A DNA stretch of 64,000 nt from Firmicutes bacterium HGW-Firmicutes-1 (GCA_002841625.1 PHAG01000009.1:124001-188000), one strand, 5' to 3'; shown: positions 25,119 to 35,200, counted from the first letter of the stretch. Notes: generated by a model from the sequence alone, not told the origin. Numbers and translations: made by a program.

Positions 25119-26417
25119 TTAATTTATGAACTCCTCAAGTACACGTCCATCAACATTCTCCATTTTTAATCCCAATATCCTTGCAAAGGTTGGTCCTTCA
25201 TCAATGATACAAGCTGAATCCAAACAAACACCCCGTTTTATTCTATTACCTTTTGCAAATAACAATGTCTTTAAATCCTTATGGTTAGGATCTTGTCCAT
25301 GATCAGATTTAAAACAATTATCGATAGTGGTACGATTCTTTATCATTGTATCTGCAATATCATTTCTAAACACAAAGCCATCTCTTGGTTCAATCATAAA
25401 ATCAAAGTCACCTAATAACTGATGTTTTTCTAAAACCTCTTTTTTTGAATAGAGTTTTTTCACAAATGTATTTGGCATAACTGCAAGTTTATCTATTGAT
25501 TCAGAAATATTAGCGCGAGTTATTTCATCACATTGCTTATTAATGTGAATTTGTACACTGCCGCCGCAAGAATTCGCATAAGCATTCCAGGAAGTGATGT
25601 CTTTGTTCTTATCTGTTGAAAGAAATCCTTCTTTTTCGAAATAAGTGTTCAAATATACTACATCATTAAATTCTGAACAACCATGATCGCCAAGCAAAAT
25701 GAATGTAGTATTTTCATATGTTCCAGCTTTTTTTGTAGCTTCAATAATGTTTCCTATTCTACCATCTAGTCGTTCAAGAATAGTTTTTATACTAGGCGCA
25801 TGAAGTCCTTGTACATGTCGCTCGTGATCTAGTTCAATAAAATGCATACAAAGCAAATGAGGTTTCTTTTTCAAAATCATTTGTGTTGCAACACCTTCAA
25901 CAAAATTATCTAGAAATGGTTGCTTTTTACCTTTAGACTTTGAAGCATTCATAGCAATAATTGGAAGTGTATTTTTACTAGCAAACTTTAAATATAAGGA
26001 TACATAGCTTTCTCCTGTTTCTGACCAAATTTCTGGACAGTTATATGTGATTGGAGCAGCAGCCATAACCGGCCATAAAACGTTCGCGGAAATAAGCCCT
26101 GCTTTATTTGTATAGTCAAATAGTGTAGGAACCTTAATGTCTTTTTCAAACCAATACCAATCTTGTGCTTTGTATCTTTCGGGTTGTATTTTTTCATTTG
26201 CATAAATACCATGCTTGCCAGGATATACACCAGTAATAATTGAAGTATGACAGGTATAAGTCACAGTTGGATAAACACTACGAACTTCCTTTACGTAAGA
26301 GCCTTCTTCAAGAAAGGATTTAAAGTTTGGTAAGGTCTTAATAACTTCAAAGTCTTGCATGTTTAAGGCATCTAGACTGATAATAATTAAATGTTGATTT
26401 GAATGATTTTTTGACAT
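25119..26417 (-). CDS. Alkaline-phosphatase-superfamily phosphodiesterase (nucleotide pyrophosphatase type)
   Basis: 432 residues without a signal peptide. Metal-site motifs are LIIISLDALN at the N-terminus, the nucleophile region YPTVTYTCHTSIITGVYPGKH (Thr in PTVT), HFIELDHERH, FILLGDHGCSEF and the late SDHGQDPNHKD. This matches the type-I phosphodiesterase/nucleotide pyrophosphatase branch (PF01663). The substrate may be a nucleotide or phosphodiester. It is preceded by AAGGAGA and has no operon partner. Confidence 0.9.
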   Translation of the reverse strand: MSKNHSNQHLIIISLDALNMQDFEVIKTLPNFKSFLEEGSYVKEVRSVYPTVTYTCHTSIITGVYPGKHGIYANEKIQPERYKAQDWYWFEKDIKVPTLFDYTNKAGLISANVLWPVMAAAPITYNCPEIWSETGESYVSLYLKFASKNTLPIIAMNASKSKGKKQPFLDNFVEGVATQMILKKKPHLLCMHFIELDHERHVQGLHAPSIKTILERLDGRIGNIIEATKKAGTYENTTFILLGDHGCSEFNDVVYLNTYFEKEGFLSTDKNKDITSWNAYANSCGGSVQIHINKQCDEITRANISESIDKLAVMPNTFVKKLYSKKEVLEKHQLLGDFDFMIEPRDGFVFRNDIADTMIKNRTTIDNCFKSDHGQDPNHKDLKTLLFAKGNRIKRGVCLDSACIIDEGPTFARILGLKMENVDGRVLEEFIN

Positions 26418-26564
26418 TAGGATTCTCCTTATAGGGTACTGCCATTATTATACTCTAAATCTTCATGAAATAAAATATTGAAGTTGCATAGAATATTTAC
26501 AAGGTAATGAGGAAAAATAGAGCATATGAACAATCTAGGGTGAGAATAATAGGAGGTATTATAT

Positions 26565-27029
26565 ATGAATAAAATGGTGCTGGTTGGAAGTGATGATAAT
26601 AACAGTCTTTTCATGTTACTGGAGGAGCTGCAAGAGACTATGAAATCAAAATGGGAAATAAAATCGATAGGCAGTAATCTTATTGATATTACTTACTATG
26701 ATGATTCAAATATAAATCTAAAATATTTAATCATTAATATTGATTTACATGCTAAATTTGATTTATCTGCTTATGAGGGTTACAAGGTTATTACCGTAGG
26801 CTTCAATAAGAAGGCCAGTGTTACAGTATCAAGTGTTGAAGATGAAGAAATTGTATTTTGTATTCAGAGAGAAATTGATTTATCAAGTCAAATAATTGAA
26901 CCACAAGAATTCGTTATGAAAGGTGCTCTTTTTTCAAGAGGAGATACATTGAATGGAATATTTGCGTTTACCACACTGCTTCTAAGTAAAGAATATAACA
27001 CCTCTCAATATACCACTATTTCTAATTAG
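26565..27029 (+). CDS. Hypothetical protein with weak Mur-ligase-like segment
   Basis: 154 residues, good AGGAGG site, no membrane span. I do not recognise the family with confidence. The stretch YKVITVGFNKKASVTVSSV followed by an acidic EDEEIVFCIQREI and QEFVMKGALF loosely resembles the part of Mur ligases and relatives between the ATPase and C-terminal domains, but the ATP-binding core is absent. It is followed 100 bp later by the SSB-like gene. It could be a clostridial orphan family. Confidence 0.65.
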   Translation: MNKMVLVGSDDNNSLFMLLEELQETMKSKWEIKSIGSNLIDITYYDDSNINLKYLIINIDLHAKFDLSAYEGYKVITVGFNKKASVTVSSVEDEEIVFCIQREIDLSSQIIEPQEFVMKGALFSRGDTLNGIFAFTTLLLSKEYNTSQYTTISN

Positions 27030-27131
27030 AGGGCTTAAGAAAAAGAATTTGAAATATGCTTCTAAATAATAGTCTATAAGAATAAAAATAGTTATAGACT
27101 TAATGAAAAGGTATGGTGGAGGGCAGATTTA

Positions 27132-27761
27132 ATGGATGAAAATATTATTAGAAACAATCAGGTAAATATTATTGGAGAGGTTCACTCAGGCTTTGAATTT
27201 AGCCATGAGGTTTACGGAGAGGGTTTCTACAACTTTTATGTATTGGTACCAAGGCTAAGCGAAAATGAAGATGTCATACCTATAACTGTTTCTGAAAGGC
27301 TCATAGATATTCATAGCGATCATATTGGTGAAATTGTAGATGTTACAGGACAGTTTCGTTCCTATAATAGACATCTGGAAGGTAAAAACAGATTGGTGTT
27401 AACTGTTTTTGCAAGAGAACTAACCTTAGTCGGAGATGAAGAAATCGTTAAAAACCCAAATTTTATTTTTTTAGATGGGTACATATGTAAGCCACCTTTA
27501 TATAGAACGACTCCTTTTGGGAGAGAAATAACTGATGTTTTATTAGCAGTCAACAGACCTTATAATAAATCTGATTATATTCCATGTATTTGCTGGGGAA
27601 GAAATGCTAAATATGCCAGCGAATTTAAGGTGGGAAACAAAATGAGGATATGGGGAAGAATACAAAGTAGAAGCTATCAAAAAAGAGTTGGTGATGAACA
27701 ATACGTACATAAAGTAGCCTATGAGGTTTCTATTTCTAAAATTGAGCAGGAAGATAAATGA
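27132..27761 (+). CDS. Single-stranded DNA-binding protein-like, two OB folds
   Basis: 209 residues. The first half (about 10-98) looks like a diverged OB fold (VNIIGEVHSGFEF, IVDVTGQFRSYNR). The second half (about 110-205) is a recognisable SSB domain: FLDGYICKPPLYRTTPFGRE, LLAVNRPYNKSDYIPCICWG and GNKMRIWGRIQSRSY. It lacks the acidic DDDIPF-type tail of the main replication SSB, so it is likely an accessory protein of the type common in Clostridia. GGTGGAGGG precedes the ATG. Confidence 0.85.
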   Translation: MDENIIRNNQVNIIGEVHSGFEFSHEVYGEGFYNFYVLVPRLSENEDVIPITVSERLIDIHSDHIGEIVDVTGQFRSYNRHLEGKNRLVLTVFARELTLVGDEEIVKNPNFIFLDGYICKPPLYRTTPFGREITDVLLAVNRPYNKSDYIPCICWGRNAKYASEFKVGNKMRIWGRIQSRSYQKRVGDEQYVHKVAYEVSISKIEQEDK

Positions 27762-27862
27762 TGTATTTACATAGACAATGAGAGTTGCATAATAAGAATA
27801 TGCAATTCTCGAGATAATAATATATGAAATGTACTTTGTTTTTAAATATTCATTACAAAAGA

Positions 27863-27891
27863 TTGACTTTTTTGGTTGATAAGCTTAGAGT
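27863..27891 (+). promoter_or_regulatory. Putative promoter of the adenosyltransferase gene
   Basis: TTGACT (27863-27868), 17 bp, TAGAGT (27886-27891). The -10 is weak. No cobalamin riboswitch is visible in the short leader. Confidence 0.45.
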
Positions 27892-27924
27892 TAGGCTTAG
27901 GAACTTTTGTAAAGGAGATTGAGT

Positions 27925-28455
27925 ATGGAGCTTGGATTGGTACATGTATATTGTGGATACGGGAAGGGGAAGACAACTTCTGCCATAGGACAAGGCATTC
28001 GGTCAACAGGAAGAGGATTTAAGGTCATTATGATACAATTTTTAAAAGGTGGACCCTCAGGGGAGTTAAAAACTCTTGCTAAACTTGAACCTGATTTCAA
28101 GGTATTTAGATTTGAAAAAGAAAGAGGTTTTTATAAGAATTTAACTTTTACAGAACTGGAAGAGCTAAAAATGGAAATTGAAAATGCGATGAAATTTGCA
28201 AAAAAAATATTCGATACGAAAGAATGTGACGTCCTCATTCTCGACGAAATTTTAGGCGTGATAGAAAATAATATATTTAGCGAAGAAAATTTAATAACAT
28301 TTATTAAATGCAAACCACATAATATGGAATTAATTTTAACAGGAAGAAAACTCCCTGATGGACTAAATGAAATTGCAGATTATATTTCAGAGATCAAGGC
28401 TATCAAGCACCCTTATGAAAAAGGTATATTAGCACGCGAAGGCATTGAATATTAA
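27925..28455 (+). CDS. cobO: Corrinoid adenosyltransferase (CobA/CobO/BtuR type)
   Basis: 176 residues. The P-loop GYGKGKTTSA near the N-terminus, FLKGGPSGE and the Walker-B-like DVLILDEILGVI are characteristic. It transfers the adenosyl group of ATP to cob(I)alamin/cobinamide, giving the coenzyme form. The ATG at 27925 is seven bases after GGAG; a TTG at 27919 is too close to it. It is a single gene ended by a strong terminator, so it probably serves cobamide salvage. Confidence 0.92.
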   Translation: MELGLVHVYCGYGKGKTTSAIGQGIRSTGRGFKVIMIQFLKGGPSGELKTLAKLEPDFKVFRFEKERGFYKNLTFTELEELKMEIENAMKFAKKIFDTKECDVLILDEILGVIENNIFSEENLITFIKCKPHNMELILTGRKLPDGLNEIADYISEIKAIKHPYEKGILAREGIEY

Positions 28456-28534
28456 AAATAAATGATCGAACTAAAATAAGAATCATGTATAATGATGTAA
28501 GAAATTAATATAGTTTTATTTTTGATACTGAAAA

Positions 28535-28581
28535 GGACTGTTAGCTGTATAGAATCCTCTATACCTGACGGTTCTTTTTTT
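28535..28581 (+). terminator. Intrinsic terminator upstream of the rml genes
   Basis: A ten-pair stem with wobbles (28535-28544 with 28565-28574) capped by TATAGA/TCTATA and followed by seven Ts. It isolates the glycan island from cobO. Confidence 0.8.
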
Positions 28582-28694
28582 ATTTCGCACAATTTCATTT
28601 TTAAAACATAATATATATTATCTGAGAGAACCGCAAATTCAGTTTTCGGACAAGGCTACAATTCTCTCTAAACATAAAGTAAGGGAGGTGGAAT

Positions 28695-29579
28695 ATGAAA
28701 GGAATTATTTTAGCAGGGGGATATGGGACAAGACTCTTTCCTATGACAAAGGTAGTATCAAAACAACTACTTCCTATTTACGACAAGCCCATGATATATT
28801 ACCCGTTATCCGTACTTATGATGGCTAATATAAGAAAAATACTCATTATTTCAACCCCAAAAGACATCGTTAATTACCAAATCCTTCTAGGGGATGGCTC
28901 CCAACTTGGAATGGATTTTAGTTATAAAATCCAAGAACAACCCAGAGGCTTAGCAGATGCATTTATTGTTGGAGAAACTTTTATTCGAAACAGTGAAGTT
29001 GCACTTATACTAGGAGATAATGTGTTTTGCGGAGAAGAATTAAATCGAATTCTTGATGGAATACATAAAGAAAAGAATACAGCATTGATTTTTGCTTATC
29101 CGGTTACCAATCCATCTGAGTTCGGTGTAGTAGAATTTGATGTACATAACAATGTAAAATCCATTGAGGAAAAGCCAGTTCTTCCTAAGTCACATTATGC
29201 TGTGCCAGGTTTATACTTTTATAATAATCATGTGATTGAAATTGCAAAAAACATAAAAGCATCAGACAGAGGTGAGTTGGAGATTACTGATGTGAATCTT
29301 ACTTATATGAAACGACAACAATTAAAGGTGAAATTACTTGATGAGAGTATAAAATGGTTTGATACAGGCAGTTGTTCTGGACTATTAGAGGCTTCAAAGT
29401 ATATTCATAAATATCAAAATGAAAAGAACAAATATATTGGTTGCATAGAAGAAATTGCTTTTTCTAAAGGGTATATCAATGAGTATGAATTGATTGCACT
29501 AGCAGATGGACTGAGAAATGCAGATTATGGAAAATATCTACTAAGCTTATTCAATGTAAAAAAGGAGGTGTTGAAGTGA
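28695..29579 (+). CDS. rmlA: Glucose-1-phosphate thymidylyltransferase
   Basis: 294 residues of the RmlA/RfbA family. The nucleotide-binding start KGIILAGGYGTRLFPMTKVVSKQLLPIYDKPM is diagnostic, with LGDNVFCG, FGVVEFD, EEKP and WFDTGS. It makes dTDP-glucose from glucose-1-phosphate and dTTP, the first step to rhamnose and other dTDP-deoxysugars. The site GGGAGGTGG precedes the ATG. It overlaps rmlB by four bases. rmlC and rmlD are not nearby, so the final sugar is unknown. Confidence 0.96.
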   Translation: MKGIILAGGYGTRLFPMTKVVSKQLLPIYDKPMIYYPLSVLMMANIRKILIISTPKDIVNYQILLGDGSQLGMDFSYKIQEQPRGLADAFIVGETFIRNSEVALILGDNVFCGEELNRILDGIHKEKNTALIFAYPVTNPSEFGVVEFDVHNNVKSIEEKPVLPKSHYAVPGLYFYNNHVIEIAKNIKASDRGELEITDVNLTYMKRQQLKVKLLDESIKWFDTGSCSGLLEASKYIHKYQNEKNKYIGCIEEIAFSKGYINEYELIALADGLRNADYGKYLLSLFNVKKEVLK

Positions 29580-30544
29580 AAACAATATTAATTACTGGTG
29601 GGGCGGGTTTTATTGGGAGTAATTTTATTCATTATATTCTTGAAAAGTACCCAGGGTATAAAATAATAAACTATGATGCTTTAACCTATGCAGGCAATTT
29701 GAAAAATCTGAGTGATATTCAAAGCAATCCCAATTATAGTTTTGTGAAAGGTCATATTGCGGATACGCAAAGAATTGAGATCATTTTTATGAGAGGAATC
29801 GACTATGTCATTAACTTTGCAGCTGAAACGCATGTTGATAGGAGTATTCAGGATAGTGAAAGTTTTGTTGTTACGAATGTACTTGGAGTTCAAACGCTAT
29901 TAGGATTATCAAAAAAATATGGAGTAAAAAAATATCTACAAGTATCAACAGATGAGGTATACGGAAGTCTTTCAGACGAGGGATTTTTTACGGAAAAAAC
30001 CCCTTTATGTCCTAATAACCCTTATTCAGCGAGTAAAGCAGCTGCAGATTTATTAACCTTAGCATACTATAAAACCTATAAGTTTCCGGTAAATATAACT
30101 AGATGCTCTAATAACTATGGACCAAATCAATATCCAGAAAAGCTAATGCCATTGGTTATATTAAAAGCAATGAATGAAGACGCGATACCAATTTACGGGA
30201 ATGGTTTAAATATCCGGGATTGGATACACGTTGAAGATCATTGTAGGGGAATTGATCTTGTGCTTCATAATGGTAAAATTGGTGAGGTGTACAATATCGG
30301 AGGGAATAATGAAATAGACAATTTAACAATCGTAAAAAATATTCTTCATATAATGAGTAAAAATGAAAGCTTAATTCAACATGTAGAGGATAGATTAGGA
30401 CATGACTATCGTTATGCGATTGATGCAAGTAAGATAAAAGAAGAATTAGGGTTTAAATCAGAGATTAACTTTAGCGTTGGGTTAAAAAGTACTATAAATT
30501 GGTATATAAAAAATGCCAGTTGGTTCTTCAAACAATTAATATAA
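29576..30544 (+). CDS. rmlB: dTDP-glucose 4,6-dehydratase
   Basis: 322 residues, an extended SDR enzyme. It has the NAD-binding TGGAGFIGSNF, the LQVSTDEVYGSL substrate motif (Thr-Asp-Glu), the YSASKAAAD catalytic Tyr-x3-Lys and TRCSNNYGPNQYPEKLMP. It makes dTDP-4-keto-6-deoxyglucose. It starts at GTG 29576, overlapping the rmlA stop (GTGA), after AAAGGAGGTG. The product feeds the glycosyltransferases that follow, either as rhamnose (if rmlCD lie elsewhere) or another deoxysugar. Confidence 0.96.
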   Translation: MKTILITGGAGFIGSNFIHYILEKYPGYKIINYDALTYAGNLKNLSDIQSNPNYSFVKGHIADTQRIEIIFMRGIDYVINFAAETHVDRSIQDSESFVVTNVLGVQTLLGLSKKYGVKKYLQVSTDEVYGSLSDEGFFTEKTPLCPNNPYSASKAAADLLTLAYYKTYKFPVNITRCSNNYGPNQYPEKLMPLVILKAMNEDAIPIYGNGLNIRDWIHVEDHCRGIDLVLHNGKIGEVYNIGGNNEIDNLTIVKNILHIMSKNESLIQHVEDRLGHDYRYAIDASKIKEELGFKSEINFSVGLKSTINWYIKNASWFFKQLI

Positions 30545-30602
30545 TACAACTTGAAGCTAGCATACATTAGTATTAAGTAATCGTTTTGGAGACTTTATAT
30601 TA

Positions 30603-31664
30603 ATGACTATTAGTTTGTGTATGATTGTTAAAGATGAGGAGAAGGTACTTGATAGGTGTTTATCTTCAATTAAGGATGTCTTAGATGAAATTATAGTTGT
30701 CGATACTGGATCTAAGGATAAAACGATAAAAATAGCAAAAAAGCATGGTGCCAAAATCTATCTTTTTTCTTGGGAAGATGATTTTGCAAAGGCAAGAAAC
30801 TTTTGCTTTTCAAAGGCAACAAAGGATTATATTTTATGGTTAGATGCGGATGACGTTTTACTCCCCAAAGAACTTGAAAAACTGATTGAATTAAAACAAA
30901 GGTTAAGCGGCGAGATAGATGCCTATTCAATGATATATCATTATGAAGTAGATGAAAATGATAATGTGTTGTTAAGCTTTAGAAGAAACCGACTGGTTAA
31001 AAGAGAAAAAGGTTTTTTATGGTACGGTGCTGTCCATGAATACTTAGATATTCATGAAAACACATTGGATACTACTATTTGTATTACTCATAAAAGAACC
31101 AAACCGTTAAGCAATAGAAATCTTAAAATATATGAGGATCTACTACAGAAAGGTTTGAAGCTGAGTACTAGAGATATTTATTACTATGGGAAAGAATTAT
31201 ATGATCATGAGGATTATGAGAAAGCAATAGATTATTTTTTGGATTTTCTTGATTGTGAAGACGGATGGATTGAGGAAAAAATAACTGCATGTTTGAAAAT
31301 TGCAAGGTATTATACCTGGGTTGGCTTATTTGATCACAGTCGAAATTATTGTTACAAAACATTTGAATATGCAAAGCCACGGCCTGAAGTATGTTGCCAA
31401 ATGGGGAGTAACTATTTTGAAGAAAATAAGATTGAACAAGCTATTTATTGGTATAGTCTTGCACTTACAGCTGGTCAAGACGAAAATCCAACCGCTTTTA
31501 ATAATCCTTCCTGTAGTTCTTGGTTACCGCATTTACAATTGTGTATGTGTCATTACAAATTAGGGGATGTGCAAAAAGCAAAGAAACATAATGAAGAGGC
31601 AATAAAATATAATAAGAATCACGAAAGTATACTATTCAACCAAAAATTCTTTGCAGATCTATAA
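30603..31664 (+). CDS. Family 2 glycosyltransferase with TPR-like C-terminus
   Basis: 353 residues. The GT-A domain starts SLCMIVKDEEKVLDRCLSSI and has EIIVVDTGSKDKT and the metal-binding LDADD near residue 80. The second half is helical with tetratricopeptide-like repeats (for example YGKELYDHEDYEKAIDYFLD). Similar SunS-like enzymes glycosylate peptides or proteins, and TPRs can hold a protein acceptor, which suits a role in glycosylating the collagen-like protein. It is the first of seven glycosyltransferases here. Confidence 0.88.
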   Translation: MTISLCMIVKDEEKVLDRCLSSIKDVLDEIIVVDTGSKDKTIKIAKKHGAKIYLFSWEDDFAKARNFCFSKATKDYILWLDADDVLLPKELEKLIELKQRLSGEIDAYSMIYHYEVDENDNVLLSFRRNRLVKREKGFLWYGAVHEYLDIHENTLDTTICITHKRTKPLSNRNLKIYEDLLQKGLKLSTRDIYYYGKELYDHEDYEKAIDYFLDFLDCEDGWIEEKITACLKIARYYTWVGLFDHSRNYCYKTFEYAKPRPEVCCQMGSNYFEENKIEQAIYWYSLALTAGQDENPTAFNNPSCSSWLPHLQLCMCHYKLGDVQKAKKHNEEAIKYNKNHESILFNQKFFADL

Positions 31665-31678
31665 TAGGTAAATAAAAG

Positions 31679-33157
31679 ATGAGTGCTATTTCTAAATTTG
31701 AGTATGAACAAAGACTTTCAAGATTAATAGATGCCTATGAACAAAAACTATTGAAAACAAATAGACAGATTGTCACATTACACATTGTGTATGTAGTTGG
31801 TAATCCGTCTATTTGTGGTGCAACTAAAATAATTTATGAGCAAGCCAATAGATTAGTTGAAAAAGGGGTAGTGGTTACGATTGTATCTTATGGAGAACGA
31901 CCAAAGTGGTTTCAACTTAAGGCGAATTATATTAAGGTTCCTTCAAAGCTTCGCATATCCTTGTTAATTCCCAAATGTCACATTGTTGTTGCAACCTATT
32001 ATACACACATACAAGAATGTATTGAAGCAGAAATTGCTCCTGTAGTTTATTTCGAACAAGGAGATACTCATCTATTTGAATATGAAAAACTTGAGGATGA
32101 GCATAAAGCATTTGTTCGGAAACAATTTGAACTGCCTAGGTTTATTATGACAGTATCGAATAAGACATCAAAATTGATTTCTCGGTATTTTAAACGTGAA
32201 GCAGTTATCATCCCAAATGCAATAGATACGCATATATTTAATCATAAGAAATTAGAAGATGGTTTAACGTATCAAGAAGAATACCTGTTGATGATGGGAA
32301 GAGATGATGTTGCTTTTAAAGGTATTGAGGAAATCATAATCGTTTTTAAAAGATTAAAAGAATTTAATAGAGACATAAAGCTTTATTGGATCACTCCATA
32401 TCCTCCAAATAATCAACTTGAAGATATGGTGACAAAGGTGATTATAAATCCTACTCAAGATGAAATTTCTGCACTACTAAAAGGTGCAATTTTATATATA
32501 TCAGCATCCTATCTTGAAAGCTTTTCACTACCTGTGCTTGAAGCAATGGCTTCGGGCTGCCCAGTTTTAAGTGCTGATAATGAAGGGGTTAAGGAATATG
32601 GAGTAGATGGATATAATTTATTACTGTACGAAAAAGGTAATATGACAGAAATGACTTTGAAGATTTTGAAAATATACTTTGATGGCGAATTAAGAGATGT
32701 TTTAATAAAGAATGGATTTCTTACAGCTCAGAAATATAGTTGGAGTGATTCAATAGAAAAGCTGTATCAATTTTTTCGGTGTGTAGCGCATTATGAAGTA
32801 TGCGGCAGTAGGCAATTAAAAAATACCAATTTAAAACGAGGGTTCAATAATATGATAGAAGTATTTGAGTATGCAAATGAGCTATATCAGAACAATGTAT
32901 ATGAAGAAGCAATATACTTCTTAAATGAATTTATTAATTATGATATAAGCAATGAAGGAAAAAAAATAGAAGCTTATCGAATGAGATATTTGGCTTATTA
33001 TTTAATGGGAGATATAAAAACAAGTAGGTATTATTGTTTTTTGGTATTTGAACTAGGAATACCGCAAGCAAAAGAATGCTGTTTTCTAGGCGAAACATTT
33101 TTAAATGAAGGTAGAGTTGACGAAGCATCTTTTTGGTTTGAAAAGGCCATAATATGA
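31679..33157 (+). CDS. Family 4 glycosyltransferase with C-terminal repeat extension
   Basis: 492 residues. A GT-B enzyme: GNPSICGATKIIYEQANRL at the N-lobe, VIIPNAIDTHIF, and the donor-binding E-x7-E motif within YLESFSLPVLEAMASGCPVL. Residues after about 395 form helical TPR-like repeats (ELYQNNVYEEAIYFLNEF) like those of the preceding enzyme. It begins 14 bp after the previous gene. Donor and acceptor are unknown; co-action with the dTDP-sugar enzymes is inferred. Confidence 0.87.
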   Translation: MSAISKFEYEQRLSRLIDAYEQKLLKTNRQIVTLHIVYVVGNPSICGATKIIYEQANRLVEKGVVVTIVSYGERPKWFQLKANYIKVPSKLRISLLIPKCHIVVATYYTHIQECIEAEIAPVVYFEQGDTHLFEYEKLEDEHKAFVRKQFELPRFIMTVSNKTSKLISRYFKREAVIIPNAIDTHIFNHKKLEDGLTYQEEYLLMMGRDDVAFKGIEEIIIVFKRLKEFNRDIKLYWITPYPPNNQLEDMVTKVIINPTQDEISALLKGAILYISASYLESFSLPVLEAMASGCPVLSADNEGVKEYGVDGYNLLLYEKGNMTEMTLKILKIYFDGELRDVLIKNGFLTAQKYSWSDSIEKLYQFFRCVAHYEVCGSRQLKNTNLKRGFNNMIEVFEYANELYQNNVYEEAIYFLNEFINYDISNEGKKIEAYRMRYLAYYLMGDIKTSRYYCFLVFELGIPQAKECCFLGETFLNEGRVDEASFWFEKAII

Positions 33158-33232
33158 GTCATGTTTGTAACCTGGTTTGAGGCTTGACCATATAATAGTT
33201 AGTAATAAGACACAAAATTTGGAGGGAGTAAG

Positions 33233-35200
33233 ATGGCGTTATATCAATTGGTACAAAGAGATCATGAATTTATCATTGATTTTGCTAAATCAAGAGAAGC
33301 GAATGAACAACAAAACGAATCTTTATTTTGGTTTGAGAGTAACAAAAATGTAGATGTTGATGTATCATTTATAATTTACCACTATAAAGATATGAGCGAA
33401 GTTGAATTGATTTTAACACTATCTGCATTATGTAAGCAAGAATATCTACCAATAGATTTTGTAGTCGAGATTATTATTATGCTAGATGGTATTCGATTAA
33501 AGGATTTGGTATTGTTAGGGGACATTATTTCTAATAGACAGGACATAGTAATCGTAGATAGTAATACGAACTTTGTGGGACCAGGATTAATGTGGAATGT
33601 GGGGAGTTACATATCTAGAGGGAAAAAAATATGTTTTACTTGGACAGGCGTATATTGGCTAAAGGATTCTTTATTTCGTTTAAACAATATCATTGAAGAC
33701 GAGGGCTTTGATGGAGCATATGGTCAGGTTAAATTTGAGATTACCAAGGAGCTAAATCATGTTGGTCAATTTGAAGCAAATCCGGCATGGGTGCAAGGTG
33801 CTAATATGATCCCCCTATGTTATTGCTTATTAAGTAGGGGGCTGGTAGAAAAGCTTAAGGGGTTTTATGCCGACATCGCCTTGTGTAGAATTGTGGATTG
33901 GGAATTTATGTTGAGAGTAAGTGCAATTAGTAGGCTGAAAGCGTTTGATGCAGCGCCTATAATTGGGAGAGTAGCCTTGTGTAATGTACATAGCAATTTA
34001 AAGTTTAAGGAGTCTATGGATGAAATCATTAGATTTGGACTTAATGAGAGTATCATGTTTTCATATAAAAAAAGAATTACAAAAAAAGTATTAAATCAAT
34101 CCTTTTCTAAAAAAATAAGAGCAGCTAAGGAAAGAGAAAACAAACTATATAAAATAGGAATAATCAGTGACTTGAATGAAAGATCTCAAATTCAGTTCTC
34201 ATTACTTGGTTTTTTTGAAAAGTTATCTAAAATAATATCGTGGAGAAAATTTAATGAAAGTACCTTAAAAATCTCTGAACTTAAAAATTATGACCTTATC
34301 TTTTTCGTTAGGAGTAGAACCGAACAAGCTGTTAAGGCAGCTCAATATTGTTTTAAGAAAGACATTATGACCGCATACATACTAGATGATAATTGGATCA
34401 GTGATACTGAAATTTATCCACAACAAGAAAATCATATAGAAATGGACACTTCGTTCTATGATAATTTTATCTTACTTATTTCAACAATGGATTATGTGGT
34501 GATCTATAACGATTTATTGTGGCAGGGAGTTAGAGATTACAATAATCAAGTCATACTATTTCCTGTAAATATTAATTTGGATTATTTCAAAAGAAGGAAA
34601 AAAAAGAATAATCCGACAAATATCCGCATTGGATATACAGACAGGAATTTTGAGTTGCAGTATTTTGATCCAATATTTAAGGCAGTAGAGAGAATAATGG
34701 ACAAATACAAAGAGGTAAACTTGTATTTAAAAGGCGTAGAATTACCAGTAGCCTTTAATAAATATGGTAATAGAGTAAGTTTATCAGCTTATGAACCGGA
34801 TTATTTGAAATATTGTAAGGATATTGCAGAAGCGTATTGTGACATAATGTTGTGCCCCCTTGAAAATAATAAGTACAATAAAAGCAAATGCCAAAATATG
34901 TATCTGGAATCAACTGCTGCGGGAGCGGTAGGTATTTACACGGATCATGAATCAAACAAAGAATTTATCATCAACGAATATAATGGATTAATGATTGAAA
35001 ATGAAGAAGAGAAATGGTTTCTTGCAATCGAACGGTTAATTGTAGACGATAAGTTGCGAATAGACTTACTATCAAATAGTCGTAAAGATATTAATTTTTC
35101 ATATAATACAAACGTAGCATTACCTAGGTTCAAGCAACTACTTAAAATGATGCTGACAAAGGAAACCTGCGATAAACCAAATCCTATAAATTGGAACTGA
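33233..35200 (+). CDS. Two-domain glycosyltransferase (GT2 + GT4-like)
   Basis: 655 residues. N-terminal GT2-like domain (about 45-285): VDVSFIIYHYKDMSEVELIL, IVIVDSNTNFVGPG, then GYFVDIALCRIVDWEFM-like segments around the acceptor site. The second half (about 300-650) is GT-B-like: IRIGYTDRNFELQYFDPIF, DIMLCPLENNKYNKSKCQNMY and AAGAVGIYTDHESNKEFI. The GT2 DxD is not obvious, so the first domain may be degenerate. The same C-terminal fold recurs in the gene at 36262. Its 3' end overlaps the convergent CgeB-like gene by 17 bp. Confidence 0.82.
   Translation: MALYQLVQRDHEFIIDFAKSREANEQQNESLFWFESNKNVDVDVSFIIYHYKDMSEVELILTLSALCKQEYLPIDFVVEIIIMLDGIRLKDLVLLGDIISNRQDIVIVDSNTNFVGPGLMWNVGSYISRGKKICFTWTGVYWLKDSLFRLNNIIEDEGFDGAYGQVKFEITKELNHVGQFEANPAWVQGANMIPLCYCLLSRGLVEKLKGFYADIALCRIVDWEFMLRVSAISRLKAFDAAPIIGRVALCNVHSNLKFKESMDEIIRFGLNESIMFSYKKRITKKVLNQSFSKKIRAAKERENKLYKIGIISDLNERSQIQFSLLGFFEKLSKIISWRKFNESTLKISELKNYDLIFFVRSRTEQAVKAAQYCFKKDIMTAYILDDNWISDTEIYPQQENHIEMDTSFYDNFILLISTMDYVVIYNDLLWQGVRDYNNQVILFPVNINLDYFKRRKKKNNPTNIRIGYTDRNFELQYFDPIFKAVERIMDKYKEVNLYLKGVELPVAFNKYGNRVSLSAYEPDYLKYCKDIAEAYCDIMLCPLENNKYNKSKCQNMYLESTAAGAVGIYTDHESNKEFIINEYNGLMIENEEEKWFLAIERLIVDDKLRIDLLSNSRKDINFSYNTNVALPRFKQLLKMMLTKETCDKPNPINWN

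Noticed and set aside
28535-28694. Possible riboswitch or attenuator before rmlA
   Set aside because: The hairpin and T run are a plain terminator positioned after cobO. The remaining leader shows no aptamer-like structure or leader peptide.
33865-34056. Several short minus-strand frames inside the glycosyltransferase genes
   Set aside because: They are shadows of strongly supported plus-strand genes and have no ribosome sites or recognisable products.
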